Source of the DNA: Halobacillus sp. Marseille-P3879
GTDB taxonomy: Bacteria; Bacillota; Bacilli; Bacillales; Halobacillaceae
Assembly (NCBI RefSeq): GCF_900240285.1
Contig: NZ_OESS01000002.1
Span: 1,178,001-1,242,000 of the forward strand
Length of the DNA: 64,000 nt
Direction: 5' to 3'
Position numbers and translations under genes: made by a program. Below the pieces are notes generated by a model that was given only the letters and a program-made list of their open reading frames with translations, searched no databases and had not been told where the DNA came from. Positions 1-6,238 of the stretch are shown here, in pieces; position 1 is the stretch's first letter, and each line of letters opens with the position of its first letter.

Positions 1-156
1 CCTATCAATTAAAAATATTCCACCAATATAACTGTAATTCTTCTCTGGTTTAATAGAATTCATTCACAAAGGTTTCACCATTTATACAGTCCGTAATCCG
101 CATAGGCAAATACTAAACTTCAGAGCTGGAACTCAAAATCCGGTTCTTTCTTGAAT

Positions 157-204
157 TAACAAAACGCTGAATCCCTTGATACACAAGAGATTCAGCGTTT
201 TATT
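157..204 (-). terminator. Terminator of the tRNA-Gly/tRNA-Arg operon
   Basis: A 13-bp perfect inverted repeat (161-173 pairing with 189-201) has a further CTTG/CAAG pairing inside the loop. On the minus strand the second arm ends in CGTTTT and runs into GTTAATT. It sits 7 bases after tRNA-Arg and closes the stable-RNA operon. Positions 1-156 beyond it are AT-rich; I see no gene there on either strand. Confidence 0.8.
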
Positions 205-210
205 GTTTAG

Positions 211-284
211 CGTCCCAGGCAGGATTCGAACCTGCGACCCACAGCTTAGAAGGCTGTTGCTCTATCCAGCTGAGCTACTGGGAC
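211..284 (-). tRNA. tRNA-Arg (anticodon TCT)
   Basis: The 74-nt cloverleaf reads GTCCCAG for the 5' acceptor strand and CTGGGAC plus discriminator G at the 3' end. The anticodon loop is CTTCTAA, giving TCT, and the T arm holds GGTTCGAATCC. No CCA is encoded. It is the last gene of a minus-strand tRNA operon, 25 bases after tRNA-Gly. Confidence 0.95.
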
Positions 285-309
285 ATTAAATTATGTATGT
301 CTATTATGG

Positions 310-380
310 AGCGGGTGAAGGGAATCGAACCCTCGTCATCAGCTTGGAAGGCTGAGGTTTTACCATTAAACTACACCCGC
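310..380 (-). tRNA. tRNA-Gly (anticodon TCC)
   Basis: The 71-nt cloverleaf has acceptor GCGGGTG paired to CACCCGC, anticodon loop CTTCCAA (anticodon TCC) and T loop GGTTCGATTCC. No CCA is encoded and the discriminator is T. Its 5' half (TGTAGTTTAATGGTA..ACCTCAG) recurs almost exactly in the tRNA-like RNA just upstream (399-523). Confidence 0.95.
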
Positions 381-398
381 GTTATTATAATTTCATTA

Positions 399-523
399 GC
401 CTTGTCTGAACATGCACCTTCCTCTAACAGTCTGTTCTAGGAAGCTGGTTCGTCGGGGCAACTCGTAGCTTTCGGTTGATGCCTCGCTCGTGACTGAGGT
501 ACTACCATTAAACTACAAGAAGC
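399..523 (-). ncRNA. tRNA-Gly-like RNA of unknown function
   Basis: The first ~40 nt on the minus strand (523 to about 485) closely resemble the 5' half of the neighbouring tRNA-Gly: TGTAGTTTAATGGTA, two differing bases, then ACCTCAG. Instead of an anticodon arm and 3' half it continues with a short CCTC/GAGG helix and GC-rich sequence. It then has a strong hairpin at 418-444: CTTCCT/AGGAAG, a symmetric AG/AG internal loop, and AAC/GTT around a 5-nt loop. No GTTCRA-type T arm and no matching 3' acceptor strand are visible. It is the first element downstream of a near-consensus promoter (592-620), so it should be transcribed. It may be a decayed tRNA or a tRNA-derived small RNA; the ends are estimates. 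Confidence 0.5.
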
Positions 524-591
524 ATCATTATCTTTAATTAACTTCGTTCCTACTTTAATTATGTAACGCCCTGTTTTTTCGGACAAGAATA

Positions 592-620
592 AGTATATAA
601 ACTATATGACTTTTTGTCAA
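592..620 (-). promoter_or_regulatory. Sigma-A promoter of the stable-RNA operon
   Basis: TTGACA at 620-615, a 17-bp spacer and TATACT at 597-592 make a near-consensus vegetative promoter pointing leftward into the tRNA-like RNA, tRNA-Gly and tRNA-Arg. The -35 box lies only four bases beyond the hairpin that ends ysnB. Confidence 0.85.
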
Positions 621-623
621 CAG

Positions 624-658
624 TCTTACAGCAAAGAATTTAATCTTTTGCTGTAAGA
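624..658 (-). terminator. Hairpin at the end of ysnB, probable terminator
   Basis: A perfect 12-bp inverted repeat (624-635 with 647-658) has an 11-base loop that contains the ysnB stop codon. There is no clear T-run on either side, so intrinsic termination is inferred only from stem strength and position between two transcription units. Confidence 0.5.
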
Positions 659-1164
659 GTTGTTTCTAAATGCAGCTCCGGCATTGGCTCCCCATTTACA
701 TGGTAGAATTGTAATTTTACTTTCGATAAGTCATCCCATTCCAGGATGGCGTACGTTGGCTCTTGCCGGTCCCTCGGAAGATGTGCGCTTCCAGGGTTGA
801 TGAAAAGCTTATTGTCTATTTTCTCTGCACCGGCCATATGTGAATGACCAAAGCATGCAATAGATGCTCCTTTTTCTTCAGCCCGATAAGATAGCGGCAT
901 GAGGGTGGATTTAATTTGATGAAGGTGACCATGTACTACTAAGAAGGTAAGATCACCTATAGAAAATACTTGTTCATTTTCCATATCAGGCTCAAAATCA
1001 CAGTTTCCTTTAGCGTAGTAGAATCCTTTTAATTCTTCGGAATCAGCGGAAAGCTCTGAGTCACCGCAGTGTATCATAGCATCTGCGTCCTTATGTCGGT
1101 TTTTAATTTCGATCACTTCATCTGTAAGTCCGTGTGTATCACTTATAATTAATACTTTTGGCAT
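640..1164 (-). CDS. ysnB: YsnB, metallophosphoesterase of the YfcE/MJ0936 family
   Basis: Calcineurin-like phosphoesterase of 174 residues. Metal-binding motifs are in order: ISDTHG near the N terminus, HCGDSE about residue 33, KGNCD about 52, VHGHLH about 78, and GHSH about 105 followed by NPGS. Family members hydrolyse small phosphodiesters in the cytosol; the substrate of YsnB is not known. The ATG at 1164 was chosen over an in-frame GTG 15 bases upstream because GAGGTGAGG precedes it at suitable spacing. It is the last gene of rph-rdgB-ysnB, the same order as in Bacillus subtilis, and starts 18 bases after rdgB. Confidence 0.9.
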   Translation of the reverse strand: MPKVLIISDTHGLTDEVIEIKNRHKDADAMIHCGDSELSADSEELKGFYYAKGNCDFEPDMENEQVFSIGDLTFLVVHGHLHQIKSTLMPLSYRAEEKGASIACFGHSHMAGAEKIDNKLFINPGSAHLPRDRQEPTYAILEWDDLSKVKLQFYHVNGEPMPELHLETTLTAKD

Positions 1165-1182
1165 CTTCCTCACCCTCACCTC

Positions 1183-1779
1183 TTAGGATAGTTGTTGCAG
1201 CCATTCTTCAATTTTAACAATTGCATTCCTGCGATGGCTGATCAAGTTTTTCTCTTTTGAGGAATGTTCGGCCATTGTACGGGCAGAACCAGCAGGTATA
1301 AAAATCGGATCGTATCCAAATCCTTCGCTGCCGCTTGGCGCTACAGCAATGGATCCTTCACACGTTCCTATTTTAACAAAAGTTTCGTGCCCCGGTCGAG
1401 TTACAGCGACAGCACAAACAAACCTTGCTGTTCGTTCACTTGCAGGGATTCCTTCTAATTCACTAAGTACCTTTTCCAAATTTTTTTGATCGTTTTTCTC
1501 TTCTCCTGCATAACGGGCAGAATAAATTCCAGGCCGCCCTTCCAATGCATCAATTTCCAAACCTGAATCATCCGCTACTACCGGTATATTATACTCTGTG
1601 GAAATGGCTTCGGCTTTGATTTTTGCATTGTCTTCAAAGGTTTTACCATCTTCTACAATATCTTTCACAGGTTCTGGGAAATCTAATAATGACTTTACCT
1701 CAATTCCATAAGCAGAAAACATTGCACGGAATTCTTCGACTTTTCCCTGGTTCTTTGTGGCAACTACTAGTTCTTTCAT
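1183..1779 (-). CDS. rdgB: dITP/XTP pyrophosphatase (non-canonical purine NTPase)
   Basis: Ham1/RdgB family house-cleaning enzyme that hydrolyses dITP, ITP and XTP to the monophosphate, keeping deaminated purines out of DNA and RNA. The N-terminal VVATKNQGKV segment is the substrate-binding signature, ADDSGLEIDAL (about residue 68) carries the catalytic aspartate pair, and SEGFGYDPIF (about 151) is the nucleotide-base pocket. The length of 198 residues is normal. It lies 2 bases after rph and is probably translationally coupled to it. Known as ysnA in B. subtilis. Confidence 0.95.
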   Translation of the reverse strand: MKELVVATKNQGKVEEFRAMFSAYGIEVKSLLDFPEPVKDIVEDGKTFEDNAKIKAEAISTEYNIPVVADDSGLEIDALEGRPGIYSARYAGEEKNDQKNLEKVLSELEGIPASERTARFVCAVAVTRPGHETFVKIGTCEGSIAVAPSGSEGFGYDPIFIPAGSARTMAEHSSKEKNLISHRRNAIVKIEEWLQQLS

Positions 1780-1781
1780 TA

Positions 1782-2549
1782 CTATTCACCTGCCACGCTG
1801 GATGATTGTTTTTGATCGATCACTTCAGCCCACTTGCCGATGGCTTCCTTTTGCAAAGTTACTAATTCATTTACCCCTTGTTCAGCGAGGGAAAGCATCT
1901 TTTGGAGCTGGGTCATTGAAAATGTCGCTTCTTCTCCTGTGCCCTGAAGCTCCACAAACTCCCCTTTCCCTGTCATCACGACGTTCATATCGACTTCGGC
2001 TTTACTATCTTCTTCATAGCAAAGATCCAGAATTTCTTTTTCATTTTCCAATACACCAACAGAAATAGCTGTGAGATAATCTTGGATCGGGAGCTGCTTA
2101 ATGGTTCCTTTGTCTACTAATTTTCCAAAGGCTAAGACTACCGCTACAAATGCCCCTGTGATCGATGCTGTGCGAGTACCTCCATCTGCCTGAATTACGT
2201 CACAATCAACCCACAGAGTTCGTTCACCAATTTTATCCAGATCTACTACTGCTCGAAGCGAACGTCCGATTAGGCGCTGAATTTCCATCGTACGGCCGGA
2301 TACCTTTCCTTTTGAAGACTCTCTTATGTTCCGCTGTTCTGTGGCTCTAGGTAACATCGCGTATTCCGCAGTGATCCAGCCTTTTCCCTGATTTCTTAGA
2401 AAAGGAGGAACGCGGTCCTCGACGCTGGCATTGCAAATTACTTTAGTATCGCCAAAGCTGATTAATACAGACCCCTCAGGGTGCTTCACATAATCGGTTT
2501 CTATTGTTATTTTTCTTAGTTCATTACTATCTCTTTGATCATTTCTCAT
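1782..2549 (-). CDS. rph: Ribonuclease PH
   Basis: Phosphorolytic 3'-5' exoribonuclease that trims the 3' ends of tRNA precursors, using phosphate and releasing nucleoside diphosphates. The 255-residue protein has the full PH fold: the [19 protein letters not shown] segment (about 86-104), the [18 protein letters not shown] phosphate site (about 114-131) and the [18 protein letters not shown] metal-binding segment (about 175-192). TAGGAGGAA precedes the ATG. A terminator separates it from gerM, so it should have its own promoter, which I could not place with confidence. Confidence 0.96.
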   Translation of the reverse strand: MRNDQRDSNELRKITIETDYVKHPEGSVLISFGDTKVICNASVEDRVPPFLRNQGKGWITAEYAMLPRATEQRNIRESSKGKVSGRTMEIQRLIGRSLRAVVDLDKIGERTLWVDCDVIQADGGTRTASITGAFVAVVLAFGKLVDKGTIKQLPIQDYLTAISVGVLENEKEILDLCYEEDSKAEVDMNVVMTGKGEFVELQGTGEEATFSMTQLQKMLSLAEQGVNELVTLQKEAIGKWAEVIDQKQSSSVAGE

Positions 2550-2621
2550 CGACGGTTCCTCCTAGTTAAACAAGGTTCATCCTAGCTAATATTAACACAA
2601 TAAGCCTTTTGTTTACAGAAT

Positions 2622-2655
2622 CAAAAAAAGAGCCACTACTGTAATAGAGTGGCTC
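2622..2655 (-). terminator. Rho-independent terminator after gerM
   Basis: GAGCCACT (2655-2648) pairs with AGTGGCTC (2637-2630) and is followed on the minus strand by seven T. It ends the gerM transcript before rph. Confidence 0.9.
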
Positions 2656-2667
2656 GCGTTGTGAAAA

Positions 2668-3747
2668 TTATAAGCCTTTTACATCTGTCACATCATTTAG
2701 TGTAACAGGCTCGCTGATGACTTCACCAGCTTCATTTAAAACTTCTTCTACACCTTCTACTTTTACCTGGACAGATTCTACATCCTCCATATTCGTCAAA
2801 CTCATCACTAAACTAGTTAATGCTTCTTCAGACAAAGCCTTTGTTTCTTCTCCCGTCAGCATAGCTTCATTGAAGGAAACTTCCAGGACACCATCATTTA
2901 ATTGAGCTTCCTTCACCTCAGCCCCTTCATTAAACGGCTGCAGCAACGAGGTACCCAGTTCAGGCCCGCTTAGTAACGTTTGAATAACGGATGTATATAG
3001 ATCGTCTCCACTAGCAACACGAGTAGTAACAGGCACATGGTAGGCCTCTTGTCCATCCTGCTGAGAAGGGTAATAAACGGTTACAGGTTCACTGTTCACA
3101 ATGTCGTTAACAGCGCTTTCCTGGATATTAATCCCGTCAGAGCGGGAAACCCCTTCTGAAATTGGGGTTCCGCTCACAGGCATAGTTTCCTGCTCATGAC
3201 CATTTATCCATAATTTGATTCGTTCCACTCCATCAAATTGTGTAAGAGTGTACGTCATCGCTTGAAGAATCTTCTCTTCCTGTTCAGCTTCATATTCTTC
3301 AAATTCCGGTGAAACGTCCACAATCATAGTGCCATCATCTTTTAAGTTTACTCCTAGAATCTGAGTTCCCGCGGGAAGGACTGCTTGAAAACCTGAAGGC
3401 AGTAACTCAGTGACCGGACCATCTTTCACTAAATATTCTAAAGCTTGAGCCGCTACCGTTTCAGACGCTGGCAGCTCGAGCGTTTGAGGTGCGATCATTC
3501 CATTTGAATCCTGTAAATACAATTCTCTTTCAACTGTGGAAGACGCTTCTTCCTCGCTTTCTTCCTCTATTTCTTCTCCCTCTTCCTCAACACCTTCATC
3601 ATTAATAACCTCTGTATTTTCAGCTTCTTCCTCAGGAGGTCCATCCATCTCCTCTAAGGATTGCTCCCCCTCAAACAGGCAGCCTGTCAGCAAGCCCATA
3701 CAAATCACAGCTATAATTGATAAGGGCCTAATCCCCCATGTTTTCAT
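2668..3747 (-). CDS. gerM: GerM, sporulation and germination lipoprotein
   Basis: Spore lipoprotein with two GerMN domains (about residues 95-205 and 225-330). In B. subtilis GerM is needed for normal sporulation and cortex-related steps, and helps localise the SpoIIIAH-SpoIIQ complex. A signal peptide ends in the lipobox LTGC near residue 22, followed by a 50-residue, strongly acidic, low-complexity linker rich in Glu. The ATG at 3747 was preferred over one 33 bases upstream because GGGAGGGAAAGGC sits directly before it (359 residues). A 20-bp palindrome lies just upstream of the ribosome binding site, and a terminator follows the gene. Confidence 0.9.
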   Translation of the reverse strand: MKTWGIRPLSIIAVICMGLLTGCLFEGEQSLEEMDGPPEEEAENTEVINDEGVEEEGEEIEEESEEEASSTVERELYLQDSNGMIAPQTLELPASETVAAQALEYLVKDGPVTELLPSGFQAVLPAGTQILGVNLKDDGTMIVDVSPEFEEYEAEQEEKILQAMTYTLTQFDGVERIKLWINGHEQETMPVSGTPISEGVSRSDGINIQESAVNDIVNSEPVTVYYPSQQDGQEAYHVPVTTRVASGDDLYTSVIQTLLSGPELGTSLLQPFNEGAEVKEAQLNDGVLEVSFNEAMLTGEETKALSEEALTSLVMSLTNMEDVESVQVKVEGVEEVLNEAGEVISEPVTLNDVTDVKGL

Positions 3748-3760
3748 GCCTTTCCCTCCC

Positions 3761-3780
3761 ATGATAGTTTGTACTATCAT
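3761..3780. promoter_or_regulatory. Perfect 20-bp palindrome just upstream of the gerM ribosome binding site
   Basis: ATGATAGT and ACTATCAT flank a TTGT spacer, an 8-bp perfect inverted repeat. It lies immediately 5' of GGGAGG of gerM. It could be an operator or a 5' stem-loop; no known regulator consensus was recognised. Confidence 0.45.
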
Positions 3781-3832
3781 ATATACGAGCTATTTGAAGG
3801 AATAGACCAAACGAAAAAGAAAAAACTCCACT

Positions 3833-4654
3833 TTAATTAGCAGAGCTTTGGATTGGATCTAATTCTACAAGTTCTAGTACTTGAATTGGAGCATCAAACC
3901 AGCTGTTAGCTACATTTCGGAACTTTTCCATATCTCCTGTGGTGTAAAATTCGTGAACAGGGATAGAATTCCCTTGTTGAAGAAGACCATGATAAGCAAG
4001 AATTAAACTTGCCTCTCTAGCTGTTTCTTCTCCGGAGCTGATAACCTGAATGTCCACACCCATCTCAGCTTGGACTAAATGCTTAATTAAAGGGTAATGA
4101 GTACACCCCAAAATCAATGTATCCATTTTATTTCCCTTTTTTAGCGGCTTCAGGGTGGTGGAGACAATCTTCTCTGCTTCTTCCCCTGACAATATACCAC
4201 TTTCAATCATTGGAACAAATGACGGACAAGCTAACCCGTCAACAGAAATAGAATGATCAATGGCTTTTAAGGTTTTGGGATAAGCTTCACTGCTAATCGT
4301 TCCTTCTGTGCCTATAACTCCAATCTGCTTATTTTGACTGCTTTTTATCGCGGCCCGTGCGCCTGGCTCAATGACCCCGATCACGGGTATAGCCAAAGTT
4401 TGTTGCAGTTCCTGCAAAGTATAGGCCGTTGCTGTGTTGCACGCGACAATCAGCATTTTAATATTTTCTTCTAACAAATAGTGAACCATCTGCCATGTAT
4501 ATCGTTTAACCTGTTCTTTTGGCCGTGGTCCGTATGGGCAGCGCCTTGTATCTCCTAAGTAGATAAACTTTTCCTTTGGAAGCTGCCTCATTAATTCTCT
4601 CGCAACGGTCAGACCCCCGACCCCTGAATCAATCACACCAATTGGTTGTTGCAA
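3833..4654 (-). CDS. murI: Glutamate racemase (RacE type)
   Basis: Converts L-glutamate to D-glutamate for peptidoglycan synthesis, without a cofactor. The 273-residue protein has IGVIDSGVGGLTVA at the N terminus, the first catalytic cysteine in LIVACNTATA (about residue 74) and the second in LILGCTHYPL (about 185). The TTG at 4654 is chosen because GAGAGGG lies 6 bases upstream; the longer reading from a GTG at 4681 overlaps the end of ysmB and adds residues absent from RacE. It follows ysmB as in B. subtilis, where this gene is named racE. Confidence 0.93.
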   Translation of the reverse strand: MQQPIGVIDSGVGGLTVARELMRQLPKEKFIYLGDTRRCPYGPRPKEQVKRYTWQMVHYLLEENIKMLIVACNTATAYTLQELQQTLAIPVIGVIEPGARAAIKSSQNKQIGVIGTEGTISSEAYPKTLKAIDHSISVDGLACPSFVPMIESGILSGEEAEKIVSTTLKPLKKGNKMDTLILGCTHYPLIKHLVQAEMGVDIQVISSGEETAREASLILAYHGLLQQGNSIPVHEFYTTGDMEKFRNVANSWFDAPIQVLELVELDPIQSSAN

Positions 4655-4677
4655 TTTAATCCCTCTCTTCGTTGTTT

Positions 4678-5121
4678 TCACTTAGATGTTTCAAGCATAT
4701 TTTCATGTAATAAACCCAGTAATTTGTTTAAAGTTTCCACATCTTCCGCGGAGATGTCCTCGAGAACACCCTTCAGGTATTCTTGTCGTTTATCTATAAC
4801 TTCACGAATTATTTGTTTCCCTTTATCCAGAACATGGATGCGGACAACACGTCTGTCTTTTGGATCACGAACCCGCTCAACTAACATGTTCTTCTCCATT
4901 CGATCAACTAAATCAGTTGTTGTACTGCACGCTAAATGAATATGGCTGGAAAGCTCCCCAATCGTCAAGTCCCCTTTTTCCAACAGCCACTGCAAGGCAA
5001 CAAACTGAGGTGCAGTAATAGGATAATGATTCAGGATCTCTCTTCCCTTTTGTTTAATAATCCCTGATATGTACCTTAATTCTTTTTCAACTTCAGCAAT
5101 CGTTGATGTTGGATGTGACAC
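4678..5121 (-). CDS. ysmB: YsmB, MarR-family transcriptional regulator
   Basis: Winged-helix MarR protein of 147 residues. The recognition helix lies in the IGELSSHIHLACSTTTDLVD region (about residues 60-80) and is followed by the wing DPKDRRVVRIHVLDKG (about 92-107). The GTG at 5121 is chosen because AAGGAG lies 8 bases before it; a TTG 18 bases upstream has no ribosome binding site. It sits directly before murI, as in B. subtilis, which suggests co-transcription. Its target and ligand are unknown. Confidence 0.88.
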   Translation of the reverse strand: MSHPTSTIAEVEKELRYISGIIKQKGREILNHYPITAPQFVALQWLLEKGDLTIGELSSHIHLACSTTTDLVDRMEKNMLVERVRDPKDRRVVRIHVLDKGKQIIREVIDKRQEYLKGVLEDISAEDVETLNKLLGLLHENMLETSK

Positions 5122-5215
5122 AAACAGCACTCCTTGCAAATTAATCTATTCCTATATTCTTACCGTTTTCTACGCATATTTCAAGATAAACCTTTTTTAA
5201 AATGAAAATCCTCCC

Positions 5216-5241
5216 AGGCATGGAAGGATTTCCATACCTGA
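5216..5241 (-). terminator. Probable terminator after gerE
   Basis: CAGGTATGGAA pairs with TTCCATGCCTG (one mismatch) around a 4-base loop, 32 bases after the gerE stop. On the minus strand GGGAGGATTTTCATTTT follows, so the T-rich tail is only moderate. Confidence 0.5.
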
Positions 5242-5272
5242 AAGGTCTTCTGCGACGTTTTATCCCCTGCAG

Positions 5273-5497
5273 CTAAAGCTTTAGTTCACCCATACGTAGT
5301 AACTCCACTACTGCTTGAGATCTCCCTTTCACGCCTAATTTCTGCATCGCGTTAGAGATGTGATTCCTCACTGTTTTTTCAGAAATGAACAATTCTTCAG
5401 CTATTTCTTTCGTCGTCTTATCTTGCACTAAAAGCTCGAAAACTTCGCGCTCGCGTTTAGTAAGAATTTGTGCTGGCCTATAGCCCTCCTCCTTCAC
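5273..5497 (-). CDS. gerE: GerE, late mother-cell spore coat regulator
   Basis: A 74-residue stand-alone LuxR-type DNA-binding domain. In B. subtilis GerE acts with sigma-K in the mother cell, activating late coat genes and repressing sigK. The helix-turn-helix spans TKEIAEELFISEKTVRNHIS (about residues 29-48). As I remember the B. subtilis protein, it is nearly identical from residue 12 to the end. The upstream region holds a textbook sigma-K promoter (5554-5581). No receiver domain is present, as expected. Confidence 0.97.
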   Translation of the reverse strand: MKEEGYRPAQILTKREREVFELLVQDKTTKEIAEELFISEKTVRNHISNAMQKLGVKGRSQAVVELLRMGELKL

Positions 5498-5553
5498 AAG
5501 CGTACCCCTCCTTGTTATCTAGAGCTTTATCGGAGGGAATTATTTAGTCATAA

Positions 5554-5581
5554 TATCGTATGAAGAGAAGGATTGCCCTGT
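5554..5581 (-). promoter_or_regulatory. Sigma-K-type promoter of gerE
   Basis: On the minus strand AC (5581-5580) is separated by exactly 17 bp from CATACGATA (5562-5554), matching the sigma-K pattern AC-N17-CATANNNTA. It lies about 60 bases upstream of the gerE start, overlapping the region just beyond the comA-like stop codon. Confidence 0.75.
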
Positions 5582-5590
5582 GCCGGTCGT

Positions 5591-6238
5591 TTACGTTTTA
5601 GACACAAGCCCTAATTCCTGGGCCTTAAATAGAGCCTCAGTTCTTGATTTGACGGACAACTTATTAAAGATTCCCGTCAGTGTATATTCTACGCTTCGCT
5701 GTGACATGTGCAAGGTTTGGGCAATTTCCCGATTGGTCAGCCCCGAAGCCACTTCCTTTAAAATTGATTGTTCTTTTTCATTCAATGATAAATTAACCCC
5801 TGCGGATTCAGACTCATGACTAATGCTCGCTTCAGAGCGGCGCAGTTGTTTAAATAAATGCAGCGGCAGAACCACCTCATCACGCAGGGCACAGCGAATC
5901 ACATTAATAAGCTGCTCACTGGATGCCGTTTTACTGACAAACCCATTAATATTAGCTTCTACAATCATATTAAAGTGGGTGCTTAAATCGAAGCCGGTAT
6001 AAATTAAAATGACTAAATCCGGGTGATTTTTGCGAAGTTTTTTCGCAAGATCGACCCCGCTCATACCTGGCATATATAAATCAAGCAGTACGATATCATA
6101 TACATCGTTATCCAATATTGCCTCTGTTTGTTCAGGCTGAGAGATAACGTTGACCATCATATCCTCTTCCTGTTCAAGCATAGATTTCGTCCCTGCTCCT
6201 ACTGCAGGATGATCGTCGACAATCAGTACTCGTGTCAT
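5591..6238 (-). CDS. ComA-like response regulator (NarL/LuxR family)
   Basis: Response regulator of 215 residues: receiver domain (about 1-120) with acidic pocket D8-D9, phospho-acceptor D53 and the switch threonine and lysine in IYTGF and VSKTA. A LuxR-type helix-turn-helix follows (about 150-210, core TNREIAQTLHMSQRSVEYTL). The start VLIVDDHPAV.AGTK and the RSVEYTLTGIFNKL segment resemble ComA of B. subtilis, the competence and quorum regulator. It overlaps the kinase gene upstream by 4 bases, so the pair is translationally coupled. The orthologous locus in B. subtilis (between gerE and sdhB) has no such gene. Its target genes are not visible here. Confidence 0.85.
   Translation of the reverse strand: MTRVLIVDDHPAVGAGTKSMLEQEEDMMVNVISQPEQTEAILDNDVYDIVLLDLYMPGMSGVDLAKKLRKNHPDLVILIYTGFDLSTHFNMIVEANINGFVSKTASSEQLINVIRCALRDEVVLPLHLFKQLRRSEASISHESESAGVNLSLNEKEQSILKEVASGLTNREIAQTLHMSQRSVEYTLTGIFNKLSVKSRTEALFKAQELGLVSKT

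Noticed and set aside
1-156. Left-edge AT-rich stretch as a possible gene fragment
   Set aside because: No frame on either strand shows a recognisable protein or a ribosome binding site in proper context.
3536-3805. 89-codon plus-strand ORF with long serine runs
   Set aside because: Antisense to the Glu-rich linker of gerM; the Ser runs are the reverse of Glu codons.
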